Shown here: piece by piece, positions 31,720-41,345 of the stretch
How the letters are laid out: every line of letters begins with the position of its first letter
How positions within the stretch are numbered: position 1 is the stretch's first letter
Assembly (NCBI GenBank): GCA_003988855.1
Contig: QYAI01000087.1
Span: 1-64,000 of the forward strand
Origin: Arachnopeziza araneosa
Taxonomy: Eukaryota > Ascomycota > Leotiomycetes > Helotiales > Arachnopezizaceae
DNA length: 64,000 bases
Reading direction: 5' to 3'
Program-made: the position numbers and the translations under genes
The notes under the pieces: generated by a model
Databases searched by the model: none
The model's input: the letters and a program-made list of their open reading frames with translations, nothing else
What the model was told of the DNA's origin: nothing

Positions 31720-32555
31720 TTGAATAACCACGTCAGGTTATCCGCCAAGATCACCACGTCCGGTGGTCATGTTTCCCAATGTGCGACACTCGACTCGAAC
31801 CGCAACCCCTTCGGCAGCAGCCACGTCCGGCTCCCGATAACAGACATGAAGAAGTGAGGCCAGCTCCATGGGCTTCATTCTTTGTCTGCAACAGAACAGC
31901 TTGGGACCAGCTCCATGGGTCTCATTCTACGTCTCGACTACCACAGGTACTCGACACACCCCGATGGCTATCACGTCAGGTACCATCACCGCCGTCTCTT
32001 CAAACCTCTCTTCCGCCCTCACTTCAAACCTCTCTCTTCCTACCCTTCTCATCCACCCCTCTCTTCGGCATTGCTGAATTAGATAACCACGTCCGGTTGT
32101 CCAGCAAACACAAGGCCAGCTCCATGGGTCTTGTTCTCATCATCGTAAGGCCAGCTCCACGGGTCTTATTTGTTCATTCTTGGTTCGGAGATGTTGATCG
32201 CCTGGTAAGCTTCTCTCATCCTCACTGTCTCCCACACCTACTGACATTCTCCAGTGTCGTCCATCTTTGTGGTATTGTACGGAGGATTATTGCCCGGCCA
32301 GGTAGGTCGTCGGGCGGCGGAGGTTGGGTTCTTTCTTGGTATGCTCATCACTCCCTCGCTTCTCACTGCATTGAGCTCAGCTAACATTCTCATCAGCTCG
32401 AATAACACCAGTCTGGCTACCACGTCCGGTACCAGCCTTGTCGCTTGATGGCCACGTCCGGCTATCCGACATTCAACAAAACTGGTGCACGTTTCATCGT
32501 TTGATTACCACGTCAGGTATTCCGATGCCTTCTTGATGGCTTACCACGTCCGGTA
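31720..32555 (+). repeat. Scattered continuation of the CCACGTC(A/C)GG motif
   Basis: Beyond the tandem array the short core recurs at about 31728, 31753, 31822, 31972, 32085, 32423, 32451, 32505 and 32541, always on the plus strand and usually as ACCACGTCCGGTNNTC or ACCACGTCAGGTNNTC. The spacers do not align. It disappears after 32555. Confidence 0.75.
31858..32165 (+). repeat. Four copies of CCAGCTCCATGGGTCT
   Basis: Copies at 31860-31872, 31907-31919, 32116-32128 and 32151-32163 (the last with CACGGG), each followed by a TTCATT- or TTATT-like tail. This is a second motif interleaved with the CCACGTC motif. Confidence 0.75.
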
Positions 32556-32999
32556 CCGTCTCGAATAGTGTGCATGACCGCAGCGAGTTGGAACAGCGGG
32601 GGCAGCTCATGTATTTTTTAACGACTGTAAGCATCACCACCACTCACTCATGGCTGTTGATCATAGCTAACCATTTCACAGGGCTATGCATTTATGACTT
32701 CTTCATGATACCCTGGTGGTAGGAACTGGCGCCTTGGAATACCGTTGTCTTTCTCTCTCATCTTCAACCCCTCCATTGCCCTGAGCAATGCTTTGGGGTC
32801 ACAGCGTGGCGTTTGGTTTTGGTCGTAGCGTAGCAATTCAAGCATCTTGCCTTCGGGCACAGCGTTAATGATTGACCCCAATCAGATGTGACTTGTTGTT
32901 TATTGTTGTTTCTACCACAAAGTTGATGGCTGTCCCCAGTGGGATTTCAATGTCGGCGATCAAGTTCATTCCTATTCCCTCATTACTGCTTTCTTGTCA

Positions 33000-33375
33000 T
33001 CGTCGCTTCATCATTGTCGCTTCATCATCACCGTCGTTTCTTCATTATCGCCGCTCTCTCATCGTCGCTCTCTCATCGTCGCTCTCTCTCGTTGTCGCTC
33101 TTCCTCATCGTCGCTCTCTCTCGTCGTCGCTCTTCCTCATCGTCGCTCTTCCTCATCGTCGCTCTCTCTCATCGTCGCTCTCTCTCGTTGTCGCTCTCTC
33201 TCATCGTCGCTCTCTCTCGTTGTCGCTCTCTCTCATCGTCGCTGCCCCTCATTGTCACTCTCTCTCATCGTCGCTGCCCCTCATCGTCACTCTCACTTCC
33301 TCATCGTCACTGTCACATCATCGTCGCTGTCATATCGTCGTCGCTTCCTCGTCGTCGCTTCCTCGTCGTCGCTCT
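33000..33375 (+). repeat. Imperfect TCTCATCGTCGCTCTCTC tandem array
   Basis: About twenty units built from CATCGTCGCT or CGTTGTCGCT followed by CTCTCT or CTTCCT. Open frames in all three plus frames encode Ser/Leu/Arg-rich nonsense and derive from the repeat. It lies between the CCACGTC region and the open frame at 33555. Confidence 0.88.
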
Positions 33376-33554
33376 TTTTCATCCTTACTTTTTCAGTTCC
33401 GTTATCCCCACTGTCGTCCACAATTGTTACTGATTCACTTTATCCTTCCTTGATATCATGAATCAACCTTTACGTCCCATTTCATGAAGCTGCTCTTCTT
33501 CATCAACCGTTCCTCTTCATTGCCACTCTTTCCCATAGCCGCTCTTCATGGCCG

Positions 33555-34127
33555 ATGCTCTTCTTCGCTCTCTTTATTATCCCTCCTTGTCATCGTACAC
33601 TCAATGGCATCTCTGATCCACTGATCACGAATGAAGAGGGAACTGGTCCACCATTCGGGAAAATTGAGTATTTCAGTTACCACGTATTGAGCGAGGACAG
33701 TGCACAGAATGATCACTGCTGGGAAGTTGATGGGTCACGGAAAGGCTGGAGTTGGTGGGACATCAGATATGGTGGAGGGATTTATATGTTGAAAGTAGAC
33801 GGTCAATCTATTTTGGGGTTCCCTCGATTGATAGGAAAGACGCAGAAAGTTCAAAACTGGCAGGAACAATCAGTGGTCTGCTCTCCATCCCAACCAACAG
33901 AGATCCCACCACTTCGTTGGGTTGAAGTCATCATGGTACTAGGTGAATGGGAATTGATCGAATCTAGACTCGAATCAGACAGCCGAGGGAGAGTCAGGGC
34001 AAAGCAACGAGTCGTCGTGTTCAGAATGACACGATCGAGGGAATTTGATGTTGATTTTCGACATGTCAGACTCTCCAGAGAGAAACAAAGGGCCAAAAGG
34101 GGCATGAGCGCCACCACCAACTGTTGA
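33555..34127 (+). CDS. Hypothetical protein (start uncertain), unknown function
   Basis: The open frame of 190 codons becomes protein-like from about 33605: ISDPLITNEEGTGPPFGKIE, then FSYHVLSEDSAQNDHCWEVD and GWSWWDIRYGGGIYMLKVDG, then LRWVEVIMVLGEWELIESRL. It ends in a basic tail with RLSREKQRAKRG. Codon pattern and amino-acid mix differ sharply from the repeat-derived frames just upstream. The first codons (MLFFALFIIPPCHR) still lie in pyrimidine-rich repeat flank, so the true start may be a splice acceptor after 33590. No domain is recognised. It could be a separate gene or the distal exon of a transcript starting upstream. Confidence 0.5.
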   Translation: MLFFALFIIPPCHRTLNGISDPLITNEEGTGPPFGKIEYFSYHVLSEDSAQNDHCWEVDGSRKGWSWWDIRYGGGIYMLKVDGQSILGFPRLIGKTQKVQNWQEQSVVCSPSQPTEIPPLRWVEVIMVLGEWELIESRLESDSRGRVRAKQRVVVFRMTRSREFDVDFRHVRLSREKQRAKRGMSATTNC

Positions 34128-35897
34128 GCAGAACGATTGCACAGCACTTGTTCTCAGGTCCTTTAAATCTTGAAATTGCCTCTATGATTGAATCAAATGT
34201 ATACGAGTGTATAGAGTATTTGCGCTTCCTAGGGTCTTGATCAAATACGTGCTTGTTTTACTATTATTTTTGTCTTCAAAAAGCAATTTCGGCGCTTATT
34301 TCTTCCCTGAGAGTCAGATTCGTGCTCGGCAATCACAACGCTGACGATTCCAATGATTACTTTCGTCGATCGCCCATGCTCTTTCTTTGGACGTTTCCTC
34401 GTGTACTTGAGAAATCCAAGTGGTGATGGTGTGATGCGAGAAGAGGAGATCTTCACCGAAATGCTGATGTAAAGTTGATACGCATCTTAAGCATCAAAAA
34501 GCAAGTCTCTCGCCAAATCCTCTGCCAGACCTGGTCGTGAGGGATGCTTATCCAAGACACAAATCTGAAGAGATATCAACTATTGGAGCTTTCATTTGCT
34601 CTGGACTCACTTCAAGTATAGGAAGTGCTGAATTCCAAGATAATCATAAAAAAACAGGCTGTCAGAGCTTCTCGGTGACTGCTGATCGCAAAGAAAGCGC
34701 AACATCTGATTTAGAAACGTGCCTGATATTGGGTTCGAACTGAAAGTGGTCTTCTCTAATTTAGTTTCTGCTTGTCAGTCAATGCTGGATTTTAAAGTCT
34801 ACCTCGATTTTGAATCTCTTTGCGCGTGTCATTCTTGTTGTCATATCATAATGCTGAAACTTTTTGGCCCTTTGGCATTGCCATGGCTCAGCAAAACAGT
34901 TAATGCAAGCAAGAAGAAAAATCCATCCCAGCGAGCAAAATGGAGATTCTTATCTATCATTGGATGACTTCCTCACGTAGCAGCAGGCTCTGATGCTTTT
35001 CAGTCAATAAAAGAGAGTAGCGTGGACTCCTCCTTACGAATATAAGCTTCATGCGTTATGTCGAAATATTCAATACGGAGTCAAAGATACGGCCAGATCA
35101 AGAATGCCAAGATTGAAATAAATTAAAGGTTCATGATGCAAGGAATTGCCCGGTGCTTGGTTTTCACTTAAGGAGAGTGGTCTAGAGGGGTTTTCTAAGT
35201 GATCTGTGATGGTTTCAGAGCTAATTTGTGTAAAGTGTTACCGAACACGAAAAGGAATTGCAGAAACCTCCCTCAATCTGCCTTGTGGTTATACGAACTC
35301 TTGGCTTTCCAACTCGATTCGTTAAGACCCTCGTCTTCACGTGAGTGCATGTCTTGCCAAGGGGAATTTATCCATGGTTTCGCGTGTATTACCGACAATC
35401 GAGCGAAACAGGAAGGTGTTTTGATTTAAGCGAAGACGATCAGGAAACTGGCACAGCATTGTGGTACCTGGTTGCTTATCCAGCTGCTACTCTCGAGCCT
35501 CGCCACATGCAGCTTCCCTACTGGCATATCACATAATTGCACGGTGACTTGACGAATTCGTGCTCATCCTATCGGGAATCGTCCTGGTCAGGAACGATCT
35601 CCCCTCAGATATATATATCCCAGTTAGTTTGCCGGGGTCACTTGAGCCGATGAGTGAGTTTATATCATTAGGGAAAATAATAAGCTCCCGCTTACTATTT
35701 AAAGCACGTAGATTCTCCCACTTCATCAGTGACAGTGTGCGCGGTCGTTCGTGGTTCACTTCTGATCAATCTCAGTCCTACCACTTCAGCTGCGGCGTTG
35801 GATGGACTAATTGACAGCTCACGGCTACAGCGACCCGCTTCAGCAGCGACACTCAAAATAATTCCAAAGCGACAAAGTTAATAACCTAATTCGCCCA
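34128..35897. other. Intergenic, no gene recognised
   Basis: About 1.8 kb with only short frames. A GGGTTCGAAC string at 34731 resembles a tRNA B box but lacks matching stems. The last ~100 bp is the sedolisin promoter; a TATTTAAAG string near 35695 may serve as a TATA element. Confidence 0.5.
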
Positions 35898-37844
35898 ATG
35901 AAGTTTCAACTTCTCTCGGCGGCTTTCCTCGCCGGATTAGTTACTGCATCTCACTCTGATAGTTATGAGGTTTTCGAGAAGCTCGCTGCGGCTCCAACTC
36001 CATGGGTCCTCAAGAATGGTCATGTCGACGCCGACCAGAGCTTCAAGTTGCGCATTCACCTCAAAAATCGAAACATTGTCTCATTTCAAAAACAAGTCTA
36101 CGATATCAGCACCCCCGATCATCCATCGTATGGACGCCACATGACTCGAGAAGAGGTCAATGGCATGCTCGCACCATCAAAGGAGTCATTCAGCCTCGTC
36201 TCGCAATGGCTTCACACTGCAGGACTTTCTGAAGTCTCCACCATTGAGAATGATTGGATTATTGTGCATACTACGATTGGTGATGTTGAAAAACTGCTTC
36301 AAACCGAGTATCGTATGTATGAAAGCCCAACTGGAAAATCGACCATTCGTACTCTCGAGTATAGTTTACCATCCGCTCTCCATTCTCACATCGACATCAT
36401 TGCGCCGACTATCAAATTTTCCACACCTTCAGCTCAACGATCAACGTAAGTTTCCCTTCTTTAAAATGAATGTCTCATACCTTGTGTGATAAGCGGCTAT
36501 TTAAGGGATGCTTGGAGTTCCTAGAGCATTCAATCTGATATGAATGTTTGCCTCCAAATTTAGCGTGTCATAGATGCTCAAATTTATTAGAACTGTGATA
36601 TCTACATCAAGAAGGTCGCTAACTGCGAGAATAGACTTATGACTGACATGACTATTTCGGCCGCTGAATTTGGAAATACCCACAATGGACTCAACGCTAC
36701 AGCATGCAATGCCACCATCACGCCCGATTGCATCAAAGCGCTATACAACTTCAAGCACTTTCGTGGATCTCGCCGCAATGGCAATGAATTTGCTTTGGCC
36801 GGTTTCCTCGAAGAATACGCTCAGCATGATGATCTCGCTCAATTTCTTGGCAAGTACGAATCAGCAGCGGCTGGCGCTGATTTCTCAACGACCCTAATCA
36901 ATGGTGGTCTAAACACACAGAAGAAGGGCACCAATCTAACGATATCGATGGGAGAAGCCAACCTGGACATCCAGTATGGTCTGGCCCTCGCTTATCCTAC
37001 GCCTACTCTCTACATCTCGACCGGCGGTCGTCCCCCGGAGAACTCTGCAGTAGAGGTCGATAACGAGCCATACCTTCAGTTCTTGACCTATCTCCTCAGC
37101 CAAACCCAGATCCCACAGACAATTTCCATCTCATATGGGGATGCAGAAACCACCGTCCCTGTCAACTACGCACTGACAGTGTGTAATCTATTCGCCCAAG
37201 TCGCCGCTCGAGGTGTTTCTGTGTTGGTTTCATCGGGTGATTCTGGCTCCGGCAGCGACTGCACGGAACAAAACCCTTCAAAGCTGCTCTACTCTCCCGC
37301 TTTCCCAGCCGAGTGTCCTTTTGTGACAGCGGTCGGAGCCACTTATCAGGTCGAGCCTGAGATTGCGGTTGAATTCTCCGGTGGCGGCTTCTCCAACTAC
37401 TTCCCGAGACCAGCCTATCAGAACACTGCAGTCTCCGCCTATCTCAGCCAGTATGCTCGGCCAGCCTACACCAAATATTTCAACGCATCGGGACGGGCCT
37501 ATCCAGATGTTTCTGCTCAAGGTGTGCGATTCCACGTCGTCAACACGGGCGTCGACACCCTCGAATCTGGTACCTCCGCGTCAGCCCCGACCTTTGCAGG
37601 CCTGGTTGCTCTGTTGAACGGCGACCGCATCAGCAATGGTCTACCACCGTTTGGATTCTTGAATCCTTGGTTGTACAGCAATGCCAGCAAGTCCTTCAAC
37701 GATATCACCGGAGGAGCAAGTGGGGGATGCTCCCAGGTCAACGGCAGTGGATTCCCTGCTACCGTCGGTTGGGATCCCGTCACAGGTCTTGGAACGCCGG
37801 ATTTCAAGAAGTTGAGGTTGGCGAGCACGGGCATCGAGAGCTGA
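35898..37844 (+). CDS. Secreted tripeptidyl-peptidase / sedolisin (peptidase S53)
   Basis: Exons 35898-36445 and 36635-37844 encode 585 aa; the 189-bp intron is long for this window. The N-terminal signal peptide MKFQLLSAAFLAGLVTA is followed by an activation pro-domain to about residue 180 (PSYGRHMTREEVNGMLAPSK; EKLLQTEYRMYES). The catalytic part carries the Glu/Asp pair in GEANLDIQYGLALAYPTPTL, the oxyanion Asp in LVSSGDSGSGSDC and the nucleophile Ser in LESGTSASAPTFAG. The C-terminal Ca2+-site region is VGWDPVTGLGTPDF. Several Asn-X-Thr/Ser sites fit a secreted protein. By family it is an acid-active serine-carboxyl exopeptidase releasing tripeptides extracellularly. All catalytic residues are present. 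Confidence 0.94.
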
Positions 37845-38316
37845 GGGAGTAGCTAGAGTATTTGCGTTCTCAGTGTACACAGTGGGGATAAACGACCACA
37901 CTGAAAAAAAAAGGTATTAGGTCACGATATTGGCAATTTTACAATTAAAAGTTGATATTCACCATTGGCATTCAAGAGAAGAAGCTCCGTTGTTCAAACA
38001 CTCGCTGTAGGTATCTCACTGTGCTAAGGGTGTGCTATTTCTCTTTTTGCTACTGATCGACAGCAAACCCACTAGTGAAAAATCAAGTTTCTTACCTCAT
38101 CTTGTGATTCCCATATCCCGAGTTTAATCCCCATCTTCAATTCTTGACTTTGCATTTCGAATAACGGAATTGTGAACATGTATAGAGTAAATAACTGTTG
38201 TGAGATAGGCCGTAAAAATCCGCTCTATTAAATGGTCATCTAAAAAACATGTACGCTATATATGTGGTAAAGTCTAAGGAGCACTTGCTAAATCGTCGAA
38301 CATTAAAGTGGAACTC
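37845..38316. other. Convergent 3' intergenic region
   Basis: Lies between the 3' ends of the sedolisin (plus) and the methyltransferase (minus). AT-rich with an A10 tract at about 37902. No other feature. Confidence 0.6.
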
Positions 38317-39912
38317 CTAAGATTCATTTGTAGACGCAAACGGTTTCTGACCATAAACGACATATCTACATCATTAGTACTCAGTCCGCCACCAAAGAAT
38401 AAAACTCACATAGGGAGATAAGCATGTAGACTTAACCTCTTACAATCCTCCCTCACCTCGGGCAAAAACTCATGTATCTGCTCAGCAGTCCAACCTAACC
38501 CGTGCGTGAAGACCTTCAGACTAATAGCCTCAATCCCCCTCATGAAATCCTCCTGGAAATACAACGATATCTGCTTGAGATAATCTCCCTTGGGCCACGG
38601 ACTCGTGGGCCAATAAAACTGCTTCTCGACCACATCGACAAAGCCGACCTCTTCCATGATCCTCTTGTATTCCGTGCAGCGGTTCCAGCGCTTGCCGAGC
38701 TTTGTGATGCCTTCTATGAGGAGCGTGTTCCATCGGTAGAAAGAGCTGTCGATGGGCGGGTCGCCGATGTATTGATGCGGGAACGCGGCGTCTTGGAACT
38801 CGATGTAGCCGCCGGGTGCGAGGCTGTTGAGTGCCTGTGTTAGGACAACGGCTGGGTCGTTGATGCACGTTGCGAGAGCGCGTCCGTGGATGAAGTCAAA
38901 TTTTTCGGAGAAGGTCCAAGTGTCTTCCATGTCGTCGATTTCGAATCGGCAGTTGGGGGGAACACTACGTTTATTACTTAGCAGAGGTGGATGAGAAGTG
39001 AGACTAGGAGATAGAGCTTACTAGTGGGGCTGAATAGCACTCAGGTCTGTGCCTAGAACGGAGGCTGAGGGATAATGTTGCGCTGGATATATTAGAGGTA
39101 TTTTGATATGGGACGGCATTTGTAAATACCAAAATCAATGGCCCAGATCCCAGTGCCTGTTTAGTGTCAATGGTCACTAGAGAAAAAGGAGGTGTAAGTA
39201 TCTACCTGTTCCAATATCCAGGGCATTGTGAATGTTAGGCTTGATGGGCGCCAGATGGAGTCGTCCCCCGAAAGTTAGAGCAAATAAATGATGTTGAAGA
39301 TCTAGGAAATCATCAGCTTTGATACCCGTGAGTAAAAGCTAACTACACTCACCCAGTCTTTCTTGCTCTATCTATGTGTGGTAATATCAGACGCAATTCA
39401 ACCAATAACCTATCAATGATGCGTTTCCAATCTACATACCTCATCATTTGGCAACATATACTCTACCAACAACCAGTTAATCGCTTTCATCTACTCATTA
39501 CTACCGCTGGTCCTACCATCCCATCAACGAAAAGAAGAACTCACTCCCTTGTTTATACTTATGATAAGTCCTTCCATTTTCCTCCACGTGCTGCAAAATA
39601 CTCGATCTCAAACTCGACGTCGAGGACCTGGTACGCAAATCAGCCCCACCATCCCGGCGGAGATAGATAGATAGCACTCACGAGGCACCCAATCCCCCCA
39701 GAGCAGAATCACCATCGTTCTGCGTTCGAAAGGGTTAGAAATTGGCATTGAATTACCGGGAGAGACTCTTAGGTGGGGTGAGATACGTTATCAGTGTCTA
39801 CCGAAGGCAGTGAAGGGGCGCGGACGTCAGCCCAGGCGGCGAGAGGTGCGCTGTCGGTGTTGGTGCTGTCATGGACCGCGGCATCCTCCTGATCGTGGCT
39901 AATGTGTGACAT
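38317..39912 (-). CDS. LaeA-like SAM-dependent methyltransferase
   Basis: Ten exons on the minus strand: 39912-39787, 39719-39682, 39627-39545, 39462-39440, 39365-39353, 39301-39206, 39156-39130, 39082-39022, 38964-38410, 38365-38317; 356 aa. Exons of 13, 23, 27 and 38 nt are required to rebuild the family sequence. The N-terminus is disordered (MSHISHDQEDAAVH). Then come SSILQHVEENGRTYHKYKQG and KYMLPNDEQERLDLQHHLF, then motif I split over three exons (HNALDIGTGTGIWAIDFAQH), then YPSASVLGTDLSAIQPHYVP, CRFEIDDMEDTW and FDFIHGRALATCI. A final intron replaces an apparent stop after LHAYLP and gives the typical end IYVVYGQKPFASTNES. The family includes the LaeA regulator and many tailoring or unknown enzymes; this member's substrate is unknown. 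Confidence 0.9.
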
Positions 39913-40461
39913 GGTGATACACTCGGGTTGCCCTTCTGATGAAGGGAAGAATCCAACGGTAAAAATGGAAGAGAGGGAAAAAGGTAGGAGGTTGTACAAG
40001 GGTACAAGGGAGAGATTGTGTTGATTGTGGTGCTTTAGTGCAAGTGGATCTAGTGCCCGCTGTGGCTTTCATGCTTCCAATGCCGAGCGAGCACATGCAG
40101 TGGATTTTGTGAAGCTCGCATGCAGAGTTCCATCGCTGGACCTTTCTGAAGCCGCGATGACCGGGAGATGAAATCAAGACCCGATTGGAAGATGGGGGAT
40201 AATTCCTTTTTTCTAGGCTTCGACTCAAATTTATCCTCACTGAATCAACCTCTCTTGCGAATAATCAATTCTCTCCCCAAACAAGTTTATCTATCAAGCT
40301 GGCCTCACGGTTCCGTAAGCCTTTTCTCTTGCTGTTAGACCTGAAAAATTATCGCTGTAAGGCAAGACCTTAAGACTGTTTGAAATCCTACAACTGGACT
40401 GAGTCCTAGATTGGTTTAAGAAACAGTAGAGTAACATGAAGCTAACAATTCAATTTAATTT
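39913..40461. other. Intergenic, nothing recognised
   Basis: Promoter of the methyltransferase plus 3' flank of the small secreted protein gene. No repeats apart from the flanking duplication that begins at 40462. Confidence 0.5.
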
Positions 40462-40610
40462 TAACCCCCTTACTTTCATTTTACTGCTTAGTGAGAATGA
40501 AATACAAAAGACACTGGCGGCAACTCCGCTCCCAACTGTTCCTTTTTCGCTTTGGGTTTGATTGTCTATACCATGCCGTACAATGAGGTTGACACTTTGA
40601 GTTTCCTAGC
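40462..40610 (+). repeat. Diverged direct repeat, copy 1 (3' side of secreted-protein gene)
   Basis: Aligns with 41192-41345: shared blocks include ATTTTACT, GAGAA, AAATAC, ACTGTTC against GCTGTTCTT, TCGCTT, GTCTATAC and GTTTCCT in the same order and spacing. Divergence is substantial. The two copies flank the gene at 40644-41079. Confidence 0.6.
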
Positions 40611-40643
40611 ACTCTGATATTCTCCAAACACATCCTACCACGC

Positions 40644-41079
40644 TTATCGTGGACACCAATCATACCAAGTGGGACTAGCACATTTATCCGTGGGTCCATA
40701 GAAGCAGCAAGCTCCCGAAGGCGCACACTCAAACGAGTTCACTCCCCAGAGAGTAGCGGTTCCCTTGTTTATGACCGCGTCACAGTATCCGCAGTACTGT
40801 CCCTGCGCAGAGCCTTTTGCACACTTGCAACCATTGTCTATTGCTCCAGGGCAATAAGTTCGCTCCTCAAGTTGGCCATCCGGGACCAGAAGCTCCCGCT
40901 TTGCGGGCCCGACAATGTCCGTGTCGCTTTTGACTTTGAGAGCGAACGAAGTAGCTGAATGTTTGTTAGCAGAATACAAGCTTGAATTGCAGGCAGCACT
41001 TACCAGTATCCGCTAGAGCTACGGCAGATACAGCGGCGAAGAGAGGAAGGGTGGAGATTATGAGCTTGATGAGCTGCAT
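40644..41079 (-). CDS. Small cysteine-rich secreted protein (effector-like)
   Basis: Exons 41079-41004 and 40954-40644 with a 49-bp intron; 128 aa. The signal peptide is MQLIKLIISTLPLFAAVSAV followed by ALADT. The mature protein has ten cysteines in an ordered pattern: YCPGAIDNGCKCAKG, QYCGYCDAVINKG, ECAPSGACCFYG, KCASP, WCPR at the C-terminus. It has no membrane helix and no GPI tail. Size, cysteine content and secretion signal match fungal small secreted proteins, many of which act in host interaction or competition; function here is inferred only from that class. A putative propeptide ends at AKRE (possible Kex2-type KR). The gene is bracketed by a diverged direct repeat. Confidence 0.82.
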
Positions 41080-41191
41080 GTTGATGGAAGATACGGTACA
41101 AGCGCGGAGAGTATTCTGGTCTTAATTTCAATCTCTTTTGAACTTTGATAATGAGAGCTCTTGGAACTGAAATATTTGGCATGCTCGAAAC

Positions 41192-41345
41192 ACCTATTTA
41201 TATTTTACTACTCAGGAGAAATAAAATACGCGAGACCGCTACAGTAACCTGCCATCAGCTGTTCTTATCTTCGCTTCAGGCTGGGCCGTCTATACTACGT
41301 TGTGCAATAGGATGTGCAACCATTCGTTTCCTGAATTACGTAAAG
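41192..41345 (+). repeat. Diverged direct repeat, copy 2 (5' side of secreted-protein gene)
   Basis: Same-orientation partner of 40462-40610. Since copy 1 is the 3' flank of the gene, copy 2 looks like the 3' flank of a lost paralogue that stood upstream in tandem. Confidence 0.6.

Noticed and set aside
30741..32384. Overlapping plus-strand open frames of 144, 172, 285 and 201 codons
   Set aside because: They run through tandem units whose lengths are not multiples of three, in all three frames at once; the translations are repeats of the same DNA read in different frames.
32872..33461. Three overlapping Ser/Leu/Arg-rich open frames of 155-193 codons
   Set aside because: They are translations of the TCATCGTCGCT array; none has gene structure.
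34710..34750. GGGTTCGAAC as a possible tRNA B box
   Set aside because: No pairing T stem, acceptor stem or A box at the right distance. I found no convincing tRNA in the window.
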